DNA from: Bacillus pseudomycoides DSM 12442
Lineage (GTDB): Bacteria; Bacillota; Bacilli; Bacillales; Bacillaceae_G
Assembly: GCF_000161455.1 (NCBI RefSeq)
Contig: NZ_CM000745.1
Span: 3,332,355 to 3,396,354 of the forward strand
Direction: 5' to 3'
Length of the DNA: 64,000 nt
Position 1 is the stretch's first letter. Each line of letters begins with the position of its first letter. The notes under the pieces are model-generated. The model worked only from the letters and a program-made list of their open reading frames with translations. It ran no database searches and was not told the origin of the DNA. This document shows positions 51,712-60,479 of this stretch, one piece after another. The position numbers and the translations under genes were made by a program.

Positions 51712-52889
51712 GCTTTTACCCCTCCCAAAACACTATCTTGAAATAACGTTTGGAACAATCTAGCATTCGCACCTGTCGTTTCATGTAATAATAACTCTCG
51801 ACCTAAATATAATGCATGCTTTTTAGCTTGAATTCTTCTATTCTTATCCTTAATTCCATCTAAATCTACTACATGCGCTAATCCAATTGTTCGACGAATG
51901 ATTTCACAACCAGCAAATCCAACTGCATCAGCAAAAATATTTTGTAGTACAATCGCAAGCCATCGTTTCTCCTTTGTATATGGTTCTACCCCTTCTAGTA
52001 CCCATAGCTTTGTAAATACTTCTACAAAATTACTCCATGTTTTTTCAATATGATAGAATAAAATATTTCGTTTCTCTTCTTCTCTTGATAGTGCATTCAA
52101 CAATAAATTTGCAATAAATTGACCAAGGTCAAATCCAAGCGGTCCAAATGTTGCAAACTCCGGATCAATCACCTTCGTTTCAGAAGGTGATGAAAAAATA
52201 CTACCTGTATGTAAATCACCATGAATTAACGCTTCTTTTCTAGTTAAAAATTTATATTTATACTGCGCTACCTGTAATTTTAATTTCTTATCACACCAAA
52301 GTTCATCTAAGACAGGTTGCAATTCTTTCTCATAATCGTTTGTTTCATAGTTTCCAAACGGATCTGTAAACACAAGATCTTCTGTAATTTTACAAAGATC
52401 AGGATTTACAAACTTTCCGTCTAACACCCTTTTCTCTTCTGCTGGTAGGCCAAAATCTGACGTATAGAACAAAACATGTGCTAAAAAACGTCCAATATGC
52501 TGAGATAAAAGCGGATAGTCTTCCCCTTCACTCAATCCTTTACGAGTAATTGTAAGAGTTGACAAATCTTCCATTACTGTCACAGCTAACTCTTCATCAT
52601 GACCATATACTTTCGGAACGTATTCTGGTACATATTTTGCAAAAACTTGTAATGCTTGACTTTCAATTGTGGCTCTACTTAACGAAAGTGGCCAGCTTTC
52701 TCCAACGACTTTTGCATATGGAAGAGCCTGTTTTACGATAATACCGCGTTCTCCATCATGGAGCCTAAATACATAATTTAAATTTCCATCTCCTATTTCA
52801 TGACAAGTTACCTTTGCCTTTTTCTCAAAGTATCCATGCTCTTTTACATATTGAACTGCTGTTTCTTCTGTTAATGAACGATATCCCAT
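51708..52889 (-). CDS. mtnK: Methylthioribose kinase
   Basis: 393 residues, aminoglycoside-phosphotransferase-like kinase. It phosphorylates methylthioribose, the entry step of the salvage pathway. GDGNLNYVFRL is the nucleotide loop, ALIHGDLHTGSIF the catalytic loop (Asp) and VIDPEFATFGPLGFDLGQF the metal motif. ATG behind AAAAGGGGG. Controlled by the SAM riboswitch upstream on the minus strand. Confidence 0.95.
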   Translation of the reverse strand: MGYRSLTEETAVQYVKEHGYFEKKAKVTCHEIGDGNLNYVFRLHDGERGIIVKQALPYAKVVGESWPLSLSRATIESQALQVFAKYVPEYVPKVYGHDEELAVTVMEDLSTLTITRKGLSEGEDYPLLSQHIGRFLAHVLFYTSDFGLPAEEKRVLDGKFVNPDLCKITEDLVFTDPFGNYETNDYEKELQPVLDELWCDKKLKLQVAQYKYKFLTRKEALIHGDLHTGSIFSSPSETKVIDPEFATFGPLGFDLGQFIANLLLNALSREEEKRNILFYHIEKTWSNFVEVFTKLWVLEGVEPYTKEKRWLAIVLQNIFADAVGFAGCEIIRRTIGLAHVVDLDGIKDKNRRIQAKKHALYLGRELLLHETTGANARLFQTLFQDSVLGGVKA

Positions 52890-52934
52890 TTTCTTATCCC
52901 CCTTTTTTAATTCAGAGGTTTTTCATCATAAGAA

Positions 52935-52962
52935 AAACCTCTTTCCATGAAGAAAGAGGTTT
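52935..52962 (-). terminator. SAM-riboswitch terminator of mtnKA
   Basis: AAACCTCTTT pairs with AAAGAGGTTT, then TTTCTTATG on the minus strand. Downstream of the aptamer at 52980-53121. Confidence 0.88.
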
Positions 52963-52979
52963 GAAGTTCAGCTTCTCCC

Positions 52980-53121
52980 CTCTTATCTGTCAGAAAGCTA
53001 TCCTTTCTGCTGGAATTAGCACCGTGCCTTTTTGGCGCATAAACGCCCCATCTCACAATGGTATTACGGTCGGTTGCTGGGTTTCATCGGGCCAAATCCC
53101 TCCACCTGCTCTTGATAAGAG
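52980..53121 (-). promoter_or_regulatory. SAM-I riboswitch (S-box) of mtnKA
   Basis: Minus strand: CTCTTATCAAGAGCAGGTGG, then GATGAAACCCAGCAACC, GGCACGGTGCTAATTCC and CTGACAGATAAGAG; P1 pairs CTCTTATC with GATAAGAG. High SAM stabilises the aptamer and the terminator, shutting off salvage genes. Confidence 0.95.
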
Positions 53122-53195
53122 TTGCATAATTTATTTGAATTTTTAACTTTCTGCTACAGACTATAACAAGAATAAAAATCATTTGTCAATATTTT

Positions 53196-53975
53196 TTATT
53201 TATATAATTCTGGACGTCGATCAGTAAAGACAGGAATTCCCTTACGTACTTCCTTAACTTTTTCTAAATTTAGCTTCCCATGTAAAATAGATTCTTCTTC
53301 TCCTGCTTCTACTACAATTTCTCCCCATGGATCAACAATAAGAGAATGTCCAGCAAACATATTATCCGGATCCTCTCCTGCTCTATTACATGCAACCACA
53401 TAACATTGATTTTCTACCGCTCTCGCTTGAAGAAGTAAACGCCAATGTGCTAAGCGAACAAGCGGCCATTCTGCTACAACGAATAATACATTTGCCCCTC
53501 TTACAGTATGAACACGCATCCATTCTGGAAAACGAATATCGTAACAAATTGTCCCCCCGCACTGCACATCATCTAACGTGAACTCACCGGTTCCATCACC
53601 AGCTATTAAATACTTATGTTCGTCCATTAACTGGAACAAATGTACTTTACTATATTCATTTTGCACTTCACCTTCGCGATTCACAACATACATCGTATTC
53701 GTAACACCTTGTTTTGTTTGCTTTGCAACAGAACCCCCAACAATATTCACCGCAAATTGCTTCGCCCATTCTGATAGAAGTTCTTTCGTTTGTATTCCTC
53801 CTTCATCTGCAATTTCAGGAAGTCGTTTTAAATCATAACCAGTCGTCCAAAGTTCTGGTAATACAATAACGTCTGGTTTTCTTTGCATCGCTTCTCCTAT
53901 TTTTTTCTTTGCATTTTCAATATTTGTGTTCACATCACCAAAAGCAATATCCATTTGAATACATGCGACTTTCAT
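53196..53975 (-). CDS. mtnU: Carbon-nitrogen hydrolase MtnU
   Basis: 259 residues, nitrilase superfamily. Catalytic triad: Glu in VLPELWTTGY, Lys in YSKVHLF, Cys in GTICYDIRFPEW. Omega-amidase-like; it is thought to deaminate the ketomethiobutyramide-type product after MtnE transamination. ATG at 53975 (MKVACIQMDIAFGD) replaces a longer frame overlapping mtnE. Divergent from mtnE, as in B. subtilis ykrU-ykrV. Confidence 0.88.
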   Translation of the reverse strand: MKVACIQMDIAFGDVNTNIENAKKKIGEAMQRKPDVIVLPELWTTGYDLKRLPEIADEGGIQTKELLSEWAKQFAVNIVGGSVAKQTKQGVTNTMYVVNREGEVQNEYSKVHLFQLMDEHKYLIAGDGTGEFTLDDVQCGGTICYDIRFPEWMRVHTVRGANVLFVVAEWPLVRLAHWRLLLQARAVENQCYVVACNRAGEDPDNMFAGHSLIVDPWGEIVVEAGEEESILHGKLNLEKVKEVRKGIPVFTDRRPELYK

Positions 53976-54076
53976 TTTATCCGCCCCATTTTCAATTATT
54001 TTTTCTTTACAAAAACTTGGAAAGGTTATATCATTTGTCACTAGAATTGTAACAACTTTCAAAAGAGGTGGAAAGT

Positions 54077-55267
54077 ATGAAACATTTTCAACCTTCCGAG
54101 ATTGTAACATCCTTACCAACACAGTTTTTCGCTTCACTTGTTGCAAAAGTTAACAAAGTAGTTGAAGCAGGTCACGATGTTATCAATCTAGGGCAAGGCA
54201 ATCCAGATCAACCAACACCGCCGCATATCGTAACAGCTTTACAACGTGCAGCAGAAAAAGCAATTCATCATAAATATCCGCCATTTCGCGGACATGAAAG
54301 CTTAAAAACAGCCGTTGCAACGTTCTATGAACGTGAATATGGAGTCAAAGTAAACCCTAAAACAGAAGTTGCTGTTTTATTTGGCGGAAAAGTAGGGCTG
54401 GTTGAATTACCGATTTGTTTTACAAATCCTGGCGATCCAATTCTTGTACCCGATCCAGGATATCCTGACTATTTATCAGGTGTCGCTTTAGCAAAAGCAA
54501 AATTTGAAACGATGCCGTTATTAGCAGAAAATGATTTCTTACCAGATTACACTAAAATCGATGATACTATTGCCAAACAAGCGAAATTGATGTTTTTAAA
54601 TTATCCTAACAATCCAACTGGTGCTGTCGCATCAAAAGAGTTCTTTGAGGAAACAATTACATTTGCAAATGAAAATGATATTTTAGTGGTTCATGACTTT
54701 GCTTATGGAGCAATTGGTTTTGATGGTAACAAGCCAACTAGCTTCTTACAAGCAAATGGCGCGAAAGATGTTGGCATTGAAGTTTATACATTATCAAAAA
54801 CATTTAATATGGCTGGTTGGCGCATCGCCTTTGCTATCGGTAACCAAAGTGTAATTGAAACAATCAATTTATTGCAAGATCATATGTATGTCAGCATTTT
54901 TGGCGCTGTACAAGAGGCTGCTCGTGAGGCACTATTAAGTTCACAATCTTGTGTAACTGAACTAGTTGATCGCTATGAATCTAGAAGAAATGCCCTTATT
55001 TCAGCTTGTCAATCAATCGGCTGGAATGTAGTCGCACCAAAAGGCTCTTTTTTCGCTTGGCTTCCCGTTCCCCATGGTTTTTCATCTGAACAGTTTGCCG
55101 ATGTATTACTAGAACAAGCACATGTAGCAGTTGCACCTGGAGTTGGATTCGGCAAACATGGCGAAGGCTACGTTCGTATTGGATTACTACATACAGAAGA
55201 GCGACTACAAGAAGCTGTTCAAAGAATCCAGAAATTAAAAATTTTCAAAAAACCATTGACATTCTAA
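54077..55267 (+). CDS. mtnE: Methionine aminotransferase MtnE
   Basis: 396 residues, PLP aminotransferase (fold type I). It transaminates ketomethylthiobutyrate to methionine, the last step of salvage. PLP lysine is in TLSKTFNMAGWRIAF, with NLGQGNPDQPTPPHI early and EGYVRIGLLHTEERLQ with the substrate Arg. ATG at 54077 follows AAGAGGTGG. A second S-box lies just downstream, before mtnW. Confidence 0.93.
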   Translation: MKHFQPSEIVTSLPTQFFASLVAKVNKVVEAGHDVINLGQGNPDQPTPPHIVTALQRAAEKAIHHKYPPFRGHESLKTAVATFYEREYGVKVNPKTEVAVLFGGKVGLVELPICFTNPGDPILVPDPGYPDYLSGVALAKAKFETMPLLAENDFLPDYTKIDDTIAKQAKLMFLNYPNNPTGAVASKEFFEETITFANENDILVVHDFAYGAIGFDGNKPTSFLQANGAKDVGIEVYTLSKTFNMAGWRIAFAIGNQSVIETINLLQDHMYVSIFGAVQEAAREALLSSQSCVTELVDRYESRRNALISACQSIGWNVVAPKGSFFAWLPVPHGFSSEQFADVLLEQAHVAVAPGVGFGKHGEGYVRIGLLHTEERLQEAVQRIQKLKIFKKPLTF

Positions 55268-55317
55268 AAAAACTCTGTCAAAATTCAGATATCGTAAAAA
55301 TTCAAACATTTCTAAAT

Positions 55318-55428
55318 ACTTCTTATCAAGAGCAGGTGGAGGGACGAGCCCGACGAAACCCGGCAACCGATCTACAATTGTAGGCACGGTGCTAATTCTC
55401 GCAGCATTACGCTGACAGATAAGGAGCT
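55318..55428 (+). promoter_or_regulatory. SAM-I riboswitch (S-box) of mtnWXBD
   Basis: CTTATCAAGAGCAGGTGGAG, CGACGAAACCCGGCAACC, GGCACGGTGCTAATTC and CTGACAGATAAG, with P1 of CTTATC with GATAAG. Begins 50 bp after the mtnE stop. Confidence 0.95.
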
Positions 55429-55435
55429 GGTTGTA

Positions 55436-55467
55436 AAAAAACCTCTCCTTAGCTGAGAGGTTTTTTT
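55436..55467 (+). terminator. SAM-riboswitch terminator of mtnWXBD
   Basis: AAAAACCTCTC pairs with GAGAGGTTTTT, followed by TT; 20 bp later comes the mtnW ribosome site. Confidence 0.9.
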
Positions 55468-55489
55468 ATTTAACTAGGAGGTTATAAAA

Positions 55490-56734
55490 ATGAGTGGAAT
55501 AACAGCAACCTATTTAATCCATGATGATTCTCATAATTTAAACCAAAAAGCAGAACAAATTGCTCTCGGTTTAACAATTGGTTCATGGACTCATTTACCA
55601 CACTTATTACAAGAACAATTAAAACAACATAAAGGCAATGTCATTCATGTAGAACAATTAGAAGAACAAGAGCATGTAAATACGTATCTCGGAAAAAAAG
55701 CGACACGTGGACTCATTAAAATTCATTATCCATCACTAAATTTCAGCCCTGATTTACCAGCTATTTTGACAACAACATTTGGAAAATTATCACTAGATGG
55801 CGAAGTTAAACTGATTGATTTAACATTTTCAGATGACTTAAAAGAACTTTTCCCTGGCCCTAAATTTGGCATTGAGGGCATTCGAAATCTCTTACAAATT
55901 CACGACCGTCCACTTCTGATGAGCATCTTCAAAGGAATGCTTGGACGCAATATAGGATATTTAAAAACACAGCTCCGTGATCAAGCAATTGGTGGTGTAG
56001 ATATTGTAAAAGATGATGAAATTTTGTTTGAAAATCCATTAACACCGCTCACAAAACGAATTCATTCTGGAAAAGAAGTGTTACTGTCTGTATACGAAAC
56101 ATATGGTCATAAGACTTTATATGCAGTGAATTTAACAGGACGTACATATGATCTTAAAGAAAATGCAAAACGTGCCGCCACAGCTGGTGCAGATATTCTT
56201 CTGTTCAATGTATTCTCGTATGGATTAGATGTATTGCAATCACTTGCGGAAGATGATGATATATCGATTCCAATTATGGCACATCCTGCTGTAAGCGGCG
56301 CATACGCTTCATCGGAATTATATGGACTTTCTTATCCATTGCTACTTGGAAAGCTACTTCGTTATGCTGGTGCAGATTTCTCTTTATTTCCATCACCATA
56401 CGGCAGTGTTGCATTAGAAAAAAAAGAAGCTCTTCTTATTACAAGTAAACTAACTAAAAAAGATCAATCTTTAAAACGAAGCTTTCCTGTTCCATCAGCT
56501 GGTATTCACCCTGGTTTTGTTCCGTTTATCCTTCGTAATTTTGGCAAGGATGTTGTCATTAACGCAGGTGGTGGTATTCATGGTCACCCAGCTGGAGCGC
56601 AAGGCGGTGGAAAAGCATTTCGAGCAGCAATTGATGCCACTTTGCAAAGAACACCATTGCATGAAGTAGATAACACTGATTTACATGCTGCACTGCAATT
56701 ATGGGGGAATCCATCACGTGGGGTGAAACTATGA
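55490..56734 (+). CDS. mtnW: Diketo-methylthiopentyl-1-phosphate enolase MtnW
   Basis: 414 residues, RuBisCO-like protein. It enolises 2,3-diketo-5-methylthiopentyl-1-P. The region GGVDIVKDDEILFENPLTP matches the RuBisCO carbamate-lysine motif GGxDFxKDDE. C-terminal phosphate-binding glycines are in NAGGGIHGHPAGAQGGG. ATG behind CTAGGAGG. Its stop overlaps the mtnX ATG (ATGA). Confidence 0.95.
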   Translation: MSGITATYLIHDDSHNLNQKAEQIALGLTIGSWTHLPHLLQEQLKQHKGNVIHVEQLEEQEHVNTYLGKKATRGLIKIHYPSLNFSPDLPAILTTTFGKLSLDGEVKLIDLTFSDDLKELFPGPKFGIEGIRNLLQIHDRPLLMSIFKGMLGRNIGYLKTQLRDQAIGGVDIVKDDEILFENPLTPLTKRIHSGKEVLLSVYETYGHKTLYAVNLTGRTYDLKENAKRAATAGADILLFNVFSYGLDVLQSLAEDDDISIPIMAHPAVSGAYASSELYGLSYPLLLGKLLRYAGADFSLFPSPYGSVALEKKEALLITSKLTKKDQSLKRSFPVPSAGIHPGFVPFILRNFGKDVVINAGGGIHGHPAGAQGGGKAFRAAIDATLQRTPLHEVDNTDLHAALQLWGNPSRGVKL

Positions 56735-57390
56735 GTCTTCAAATTTTTTGTGACTTCGATGGTACGATTACGAACAATGATAATATCGTTGCGATTATGG
56801 AAAAATTCGCTCCACCAGAAGCCAAAACGATTAAACAAAAAATTCTATCACAAGAACTTTCTATTCAAGAAGGTGTAGGGGAATTGTTTTCTCTTTTACC
56901 TACAAGTTTACAAGATGACATCACTACTTTTATAAAAGAAACAGCGGTGATTCGGGCTGGATTCCAAGAGTTTGCACAGTTTGTCCAAACAAATCAGATT
57001 TCACTTCATATTATATCAGGAGGAATGGATTTTTTCGTCTATCCTCTTCTCAAAGGACTAATCAGCCCAGACCATATTTATTGCAATACGACTGATTTTT
57101 CAGGGGAAACAATTAAAGTAAACTGGCCTCACCCTTGCGATGAACATTGTAAAAACAACTGCGGTCTTTGCAAATCAACGCTAATTCAGCAATTAAGTTC
57201 AAACAGTGATTTTAACATTGTAATTGGAGATTCGATTACAGATTTACAAGCAGCAAAACTGGCTGATAAAGTATTCGCTCGTGATTTTCTCATTACAAAA
57301 TGCCAAGAACATCAAATTTCCTATACAGCATTTGAAACGTTTTATGACATACAGACAGAAGTTCAGCAATTGTTGGAGGTGATAAAATGA
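56731..57390 (+). CDS. mtnX: HK-MTPenyl-1-P phosphatase MtnX
   Basis: 219 residues, HAD-type phosphatase: nucleophile motif FCDFDGTITNND, SGGMDFFVYP, and the third motif IVIGDSITDLQAAK. It dephosphorylates the MtnW product. Cys-rich middle CDEHCKNNCGLCK may bind metal. ATG overlaps the mtnW stop and its TGA overlaps the mtnB ATG. Confidence 0.93.
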   Translation: MSLQIFCDFDGTITNNDNIVAIMEKFAPPEAKTIKQKILSQELSIQEGVGELFSLLPTSLQDDITTFIKETAVIRAGFQEFAQFVQTNQISLHIISGGMDFFVYPLLKGLISPDHIYCNTTDFSGETIKVNWPHPCDEHCKNNCGLCKSTLIQQLSSNSDFNIVIGDSITDLQAAKLADKVFARDFLITKCQEHQISYTAFETFYDIQTEVQQLLEVIK

Positions 57391-58025
57391 GACAACTTTT
57401 TCGTCAATGGGAAGAATTGAGTAAATTAAAGAAAGAATTAACGGATCGCAACTGGTTTCCTGCTACAAGTGGAAACATTTCAATAAAAGTGAGTAACACT
57501 CCAATGACCTTTCTTATTACAGCAAGCGGAAGAGATAAAACGAAAACAACACCTGATGATTTTCTATTAGTTGATCAAACTGGAAAGGCTGTTTTAGAAA
57601 CCGATTTACGCCCTTCAGCAGAAACATTGCTACACACTCATATTTATAATCATACAGAAGCTGAATGTGTCTTACATGTCCATACAATTGATAACAATGT
57701 AATTACAAACGTATACGACAAAGAAATCTCATTTTCTAATCAAGAAATCATTAAAGCTCTTAATATATGGGAAGAAGGAGCCACTATCAAAATTCCAATT
57801 ATTGAAAATCACGCTCATATTCCAACGTTAGGAGAAGATTTCCGAAAACATATTCATGATGATGCTGGAGCTATATTGATTCGCAACCATGGCATTACCG
57901 TTTGGGGAAAAGACAGCTTTGATGCAAAGAAAAGATTAGAAGCATATGAGTTTTTATTCCAATTTCATATAAAACTATTATCAATTCAAGGAGGCGTTTC
58001 ATATGGCGCAAATTCGTATTCATGA
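57387..58025 (+). CDS. mtnB: Methylthioribulose-1-phosphate dehydratase MtnB
   Basis: 212 residues, class II aldolase fold. Zinc histidines are in VLHVHTIDNN; SGNISIK is the phosphate-binding region and NHGITVWGKD the C-terminal site. It dehydrates MTRu-1-P, acting before MtnW although encoded after it. ATGA overlap with mtnX, and its 3' end overlaps mtnD by 23 bases. Confidence 0.94.
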   Translation: MRQLFRQWEELSKLKKELTDRNWFPATSGNISIKVSNTPMTFLITASGRDKTKTTPDDFLLVDQTGKAVLETDLRPSAETLLHTHIYNHTEAECVLHVHTIDNNVITNVYDKEISFSNQEIIKALNIWEEGATIKIPIIENHAHIPTLGEDFRKHIHDDAGAILIRNHGITVWGKDSFDAKKRLEAYEFLFQFHIKLLSIQGGVSYGANSYS

Positions 58026-58515
58026 AATAAAAACCCATATTGAAAATGAACAGGAAGTAAAGCAATTTTTACATGGAGAAGGCGTTTTATATGAAAAATG
58101 GGATATTTCAAAACTTCCTACTCATTTAAAAGAAAACTACTCCTTAACTGATGAAAACAAAAAAGAAATTTTAACAGTATTTTCTAACGAAATCACCGAT
58201 GTTTCAGAACGTCGAGGTTATAAAGCACATGATGTTATTTCCCTTTCAAATGCAATACCTAACCTCGATGAGTTATTAATTAACTTTAAACAAGAGCATC
58301 ATCATACTGATGATGAAGTTCGCTTTATCGTCAGTGGGCATGGTATCTTTGCTATCCAAGGCAAGGATGGTCGCTTCTTCGATGTTGAACTTGAGCCTGG
58401 TGATCTAATTTCTGTACCTGAAAATGCAAGACATTATTTCACATTACAAGATGATCGCCAAGTTGTAGCTATTCGTATTTTCGTTACAACAGAAGGCTGG
58501 GTTCCTATTTATTAA
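58003..58515 (+). CDS. mtnD: Acireductone dioxygenase MtnD
   Basis: 170 residues, cupin. Metal ligands are in EHHHTDDEVRFIVSG (two His and Glu) and ARHYF (His). With Fe2+ it makes the methionine precursor; with Ni2+ the enzyme class makes a different product. ATG behind AAGGAGG inside the mtnB end. Confidence 0.95.
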   Translation: MAQIRIHEIKTHIENEQEVKQFLHGEGVLYEKWDISKLPTHLKENYSLTDENKKEILTVFSNEITDVSERRGYKAHDVISLSNAIPNLDELLINFKQEHHHTDDEVRFIVSGHGIFAIQGKDGRFFDVELEPGDLISVPENARHYFTLQDDRQVVAIRIFVTTEGWVPIY

Positions 58516-58594
58516 GGTAGTTAGTTGAATAAAAGGGATTGGATCCCCTTTTCCTTCCTTTTATTTACTCTACATATATACATCCTCCTATGGA

Positions 58595-58632
58595 ACAGGC
58601 TTATTTCACGAATATGAAATAAGCCTGCTTTT
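58595..58632 (+). terminator. Terminator of the mtnWXBD operon
   Basis: AGGCTTATTTCA pairs with TGAAATAAGCCT, then GCTTTTTTATTTT. A smaller hairpin AAAAGGGAT/ATCCCCTTTT at 58531-58553 precedes it. Confidence 0.88.
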
Positions 58633-58660
58633 TTATTTTCTCTCGCCTTGCAATATCTCC

Positions 58661-58702
58661 TGATGGATGAGGATTCATCATCAAGGGGGAATGGTTCCTC
58701 AT
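58661..58702 (+). promoter_or_regulatory. Pair of mutually exclusive stems before the 91-residue gene
   Basis: TGATGGATGA (58661-58670) can pair with TCATCATCA (58675-58683), while ATGAGGA (58667-58673) can pair instead with TCCTCAT (58696-58702). A GGGGGA lies between. Such exclusive pairing suggests a leader switch or a relic repeat; unproven. Confidence 0.35.
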
Positions 58703-58784
58703 GATATTTTTCATTTTATCAAGTATGTTTCTCAATAAATTTTGAACATTTTTCGAACTTTTTCTGAAAATTCTGTTTAAATTA

Positions 58785-58793
58785 TGATATAAT
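58785..58793 (+). promoter_or_regulatory. Extended -10 promoter of the 91-residue gene
   Basis: TGATATAAT (TG at 58785, TATAAT 58788-58793), about 53 bp before the ATG; the -35 is weak. Confidence 0.5.
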
Positions 58794-58846
58794 ACAAATA
58801 ATAGAAAATGAATTGAACAGAAAACCGCAAAAAGAGGAGGAAGAAC

Positions 58847-59122
58847 ATGAATTTAATTATAGCACTTATACTTGGGGTTACTTGTGGAGCTATTCCTGCT
58901 ATTCTCGGGGCAATTATGGAGGAATTAGAAATCGGTATGTTAGGTTTTGTCGCATCCTCTGTAAGCGCTTTACTTTTTGGTTTGTACGGTGCTATACCTA
59001 TCGCTATTCTCTTTGCATTATATATATTACGTCACGCTCGTACAAAGCAATTTAGTCGCAATCATATGGCCAAAATCATTCCATTTCCAATCGAACGCTC
59101 TCGTCGTGCTTCTAGCTTATAA
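58847..59122 (+). CDS. Small membrane protein, 91 residues
   Basis: Two or three hydrophobic segments (LIIALILGVTCGAIPAILGA, MLGFVASSVSALLFGLYG, IPIAILFALYIL), then a basic tail (RHARTKQF, RSRRASS). No family recognised. ATG behind AAGAGGAGG, close to consensus, so probably well translated. Confidence 0.65.
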   Translation: MNLIIALILGVTCGAIPAILGAIMEELEIGMLGFVASSVSALLFGLYGAIPIAILFALYILRHARTKQFSRNHMAKIIPFPIERSRRASSL

Positions 59123-59237
59123 TCCCATTACATTGTATCTCACATTTTTATATCCTCACAATACATCTACCTTAATACAACCTGCCTTTATCAAAATTAG
59201 CTTCCAATTTTCCTAAAAAATATATTAAACAAAATAA

Positions 59238-59264
59238 AAAGTCCTCAAACGAGGACTTTTTATT
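59238..59264. terminator. Bidirectional terminator at 59.25 kb
   Basis: AAAAAGTCCTC pairs with GAGGACTTTTT around AAAC, shared by two convergent genes; the minus gene's stop codon is at its edge. Confidence 0.88.
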
Positions 59265-59592
59265 TATTATCTTCCAAAAACTGAAATAGTTCTTGTAAGT
59301 GAAGAGCATCTTCTCCGTAGCTAACAGATACATAACATACTCCATCAATTTCAGCATGCATATAAAGGTCAATACCTTCCCGATCATACTTTAAAGCTAA
59401 ATAAAATTCCATTTCTTCTAACATCTTCTTTGATGTTCGAATCACGTAATGGCCGCTTTCATCACGTCCATATTCAAATGTTGGCTCAAAATCATACTTT
59501 TGTTTAAATGCTGCTTGTTGCTTATCATTGATTGACATACAAGTCGCACGCTGTACAGCATCAATCATCCCGTCAAACTTTTCTAAATTCAT
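59260..59592 (-). CDS. Conserved hypothetical protein, 110 residues
   Basis: Soluble, acidic (MNLEKFDGMIDAVQRATCMS, FEYGRDESGHYVIRTSKKML). No catalytic motif and no family recognised. The ATG at 59592 follows AAGGGGG; a GTG directly before is less well spaced. ykwC lies upstream with only a 4-bp gap, so the two are likely cotranscribed. Confidence 0.65.
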   Translation of the reverse strand: MNLEKFDGMIDAVQRATCMSINDKQQAAFKQKYDFEPTFEYGRDESGHYVIRTSKKMLEEMEFYLALKYDREGIDLYMHAEIDGVCYVSVSYGEDALHLQELFQFLEDNK

Positions 59593-59596
59593 CACA

Positions 59597-60475
59597 TTAC
59601 CCCCTTATATATTTCTTATACAACACCTGTGTGCCACTATCCTCTTCTCCCTCTTCTATTAATTCATCATATAGCTCTTTTGCTAGAGCTAATCCAGGTA
59701 CAGGTAACTTTAACTTTTCAGCTTCATCTAACGCAATTTTTATATCCTTCATAAAATGTTTCACATAAAATCCTGGTGCAAAGTCCTCTTTTAACATACG
59801 TGGAGCTAAATTACTTAATGACCAACTACCAGCTGCTCCAGTTGAAATACTTTGTAGTACTTTCTCTGGATCTAAACCTGCTTTCTTTGCATACGATACC
59901 GCTTCACAAACACCTATCATATTCGATGCAATTGCAATTTGATTACACATCTTTGTATGCTGTCCACTTCCCGCTGGCCCTTGTAACTGAACGTTCTCTC
60001 CTAGTTTTTCAAACAAAGGGAGACATACTTCATATACTTCTTGCTCTCCACCAATCATAATAGCAAGTCTGCCTTCTTTTGCTCCAATATCCCCTCCTGA
60101 TACCGGAGCATCTAGCGTATGTACACTCTTTTTCTTTCCAGCTTCATATATACGTTTTGCTAACGTCGGTGTAGAGGTTGTAAAATCAATTGCAATTGTC
60201 CCTTCATTTGCATGTTCCAGAATTCCCTCTGTTCCAAAATAGATTTCTTCTACATCATGCGGATATCCTACCATCGTCATAACAACATCTACATTCTCCA
60301 CCAATTCTTTTGGTGAATCACACCAATGTGCCCCTTCTTTTAATAAGGAAGTTGCTTTTTCTTTCGTACGGTTATACACATATACTGTATAACCACCTTG
60401 TAATAAATGATGTACCATACTTTTCCCCATAACACCTGTACCGATAAAACCAATTGATGAAATTACTTGTTTCAT
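59597..60475 (-). CDS. ykwC: Beta-hydroxyacid dehydrogenase YkwC
   Basis: 292 residues. Rossmann motif GFIGTGVMGKSMVHHLL, substrate motif DAPVSGGDIGAKEG, catalytic Lys in GQHTKMCNQI, C-terminal DIKIALDEAEKLKLPVPG. NAD(P)-dependent oxidoreductase of the 3-hydroxyisobutyrate dehydrogenase class; substrate unknown. It follows the serine hydrolase gene after 4 bp. Confidence 0.87.
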   Translation of the reverse strand: MKQVISSIGFIGTGVMGKSMVHHLLQGGYTVYVYNRTKEKATSLLKEGAHWCDSPKELVENVDVVMTMVGYPHDVEEIYFGTEGILEHANEGTIAIDFTTSTPTLAKRIYEAGKKKSVHTLDAPVSGGDIGAKEGRLAIMIGGEQEVYEVCLPLFEKLGENVQLQGPAGSGQHTKMCNQIAIASNMIGVCEAVSYAKKAGLDPEKVLQSISTGAAGSWSLSNLAPRMLKEDFAPGFYVKHFMKDIKIALDEAEKLKLPVPGLALAKELYDELIEEGEEDSGTQVLYKKYIRG

Positions 60476-60479
60476 CTAC

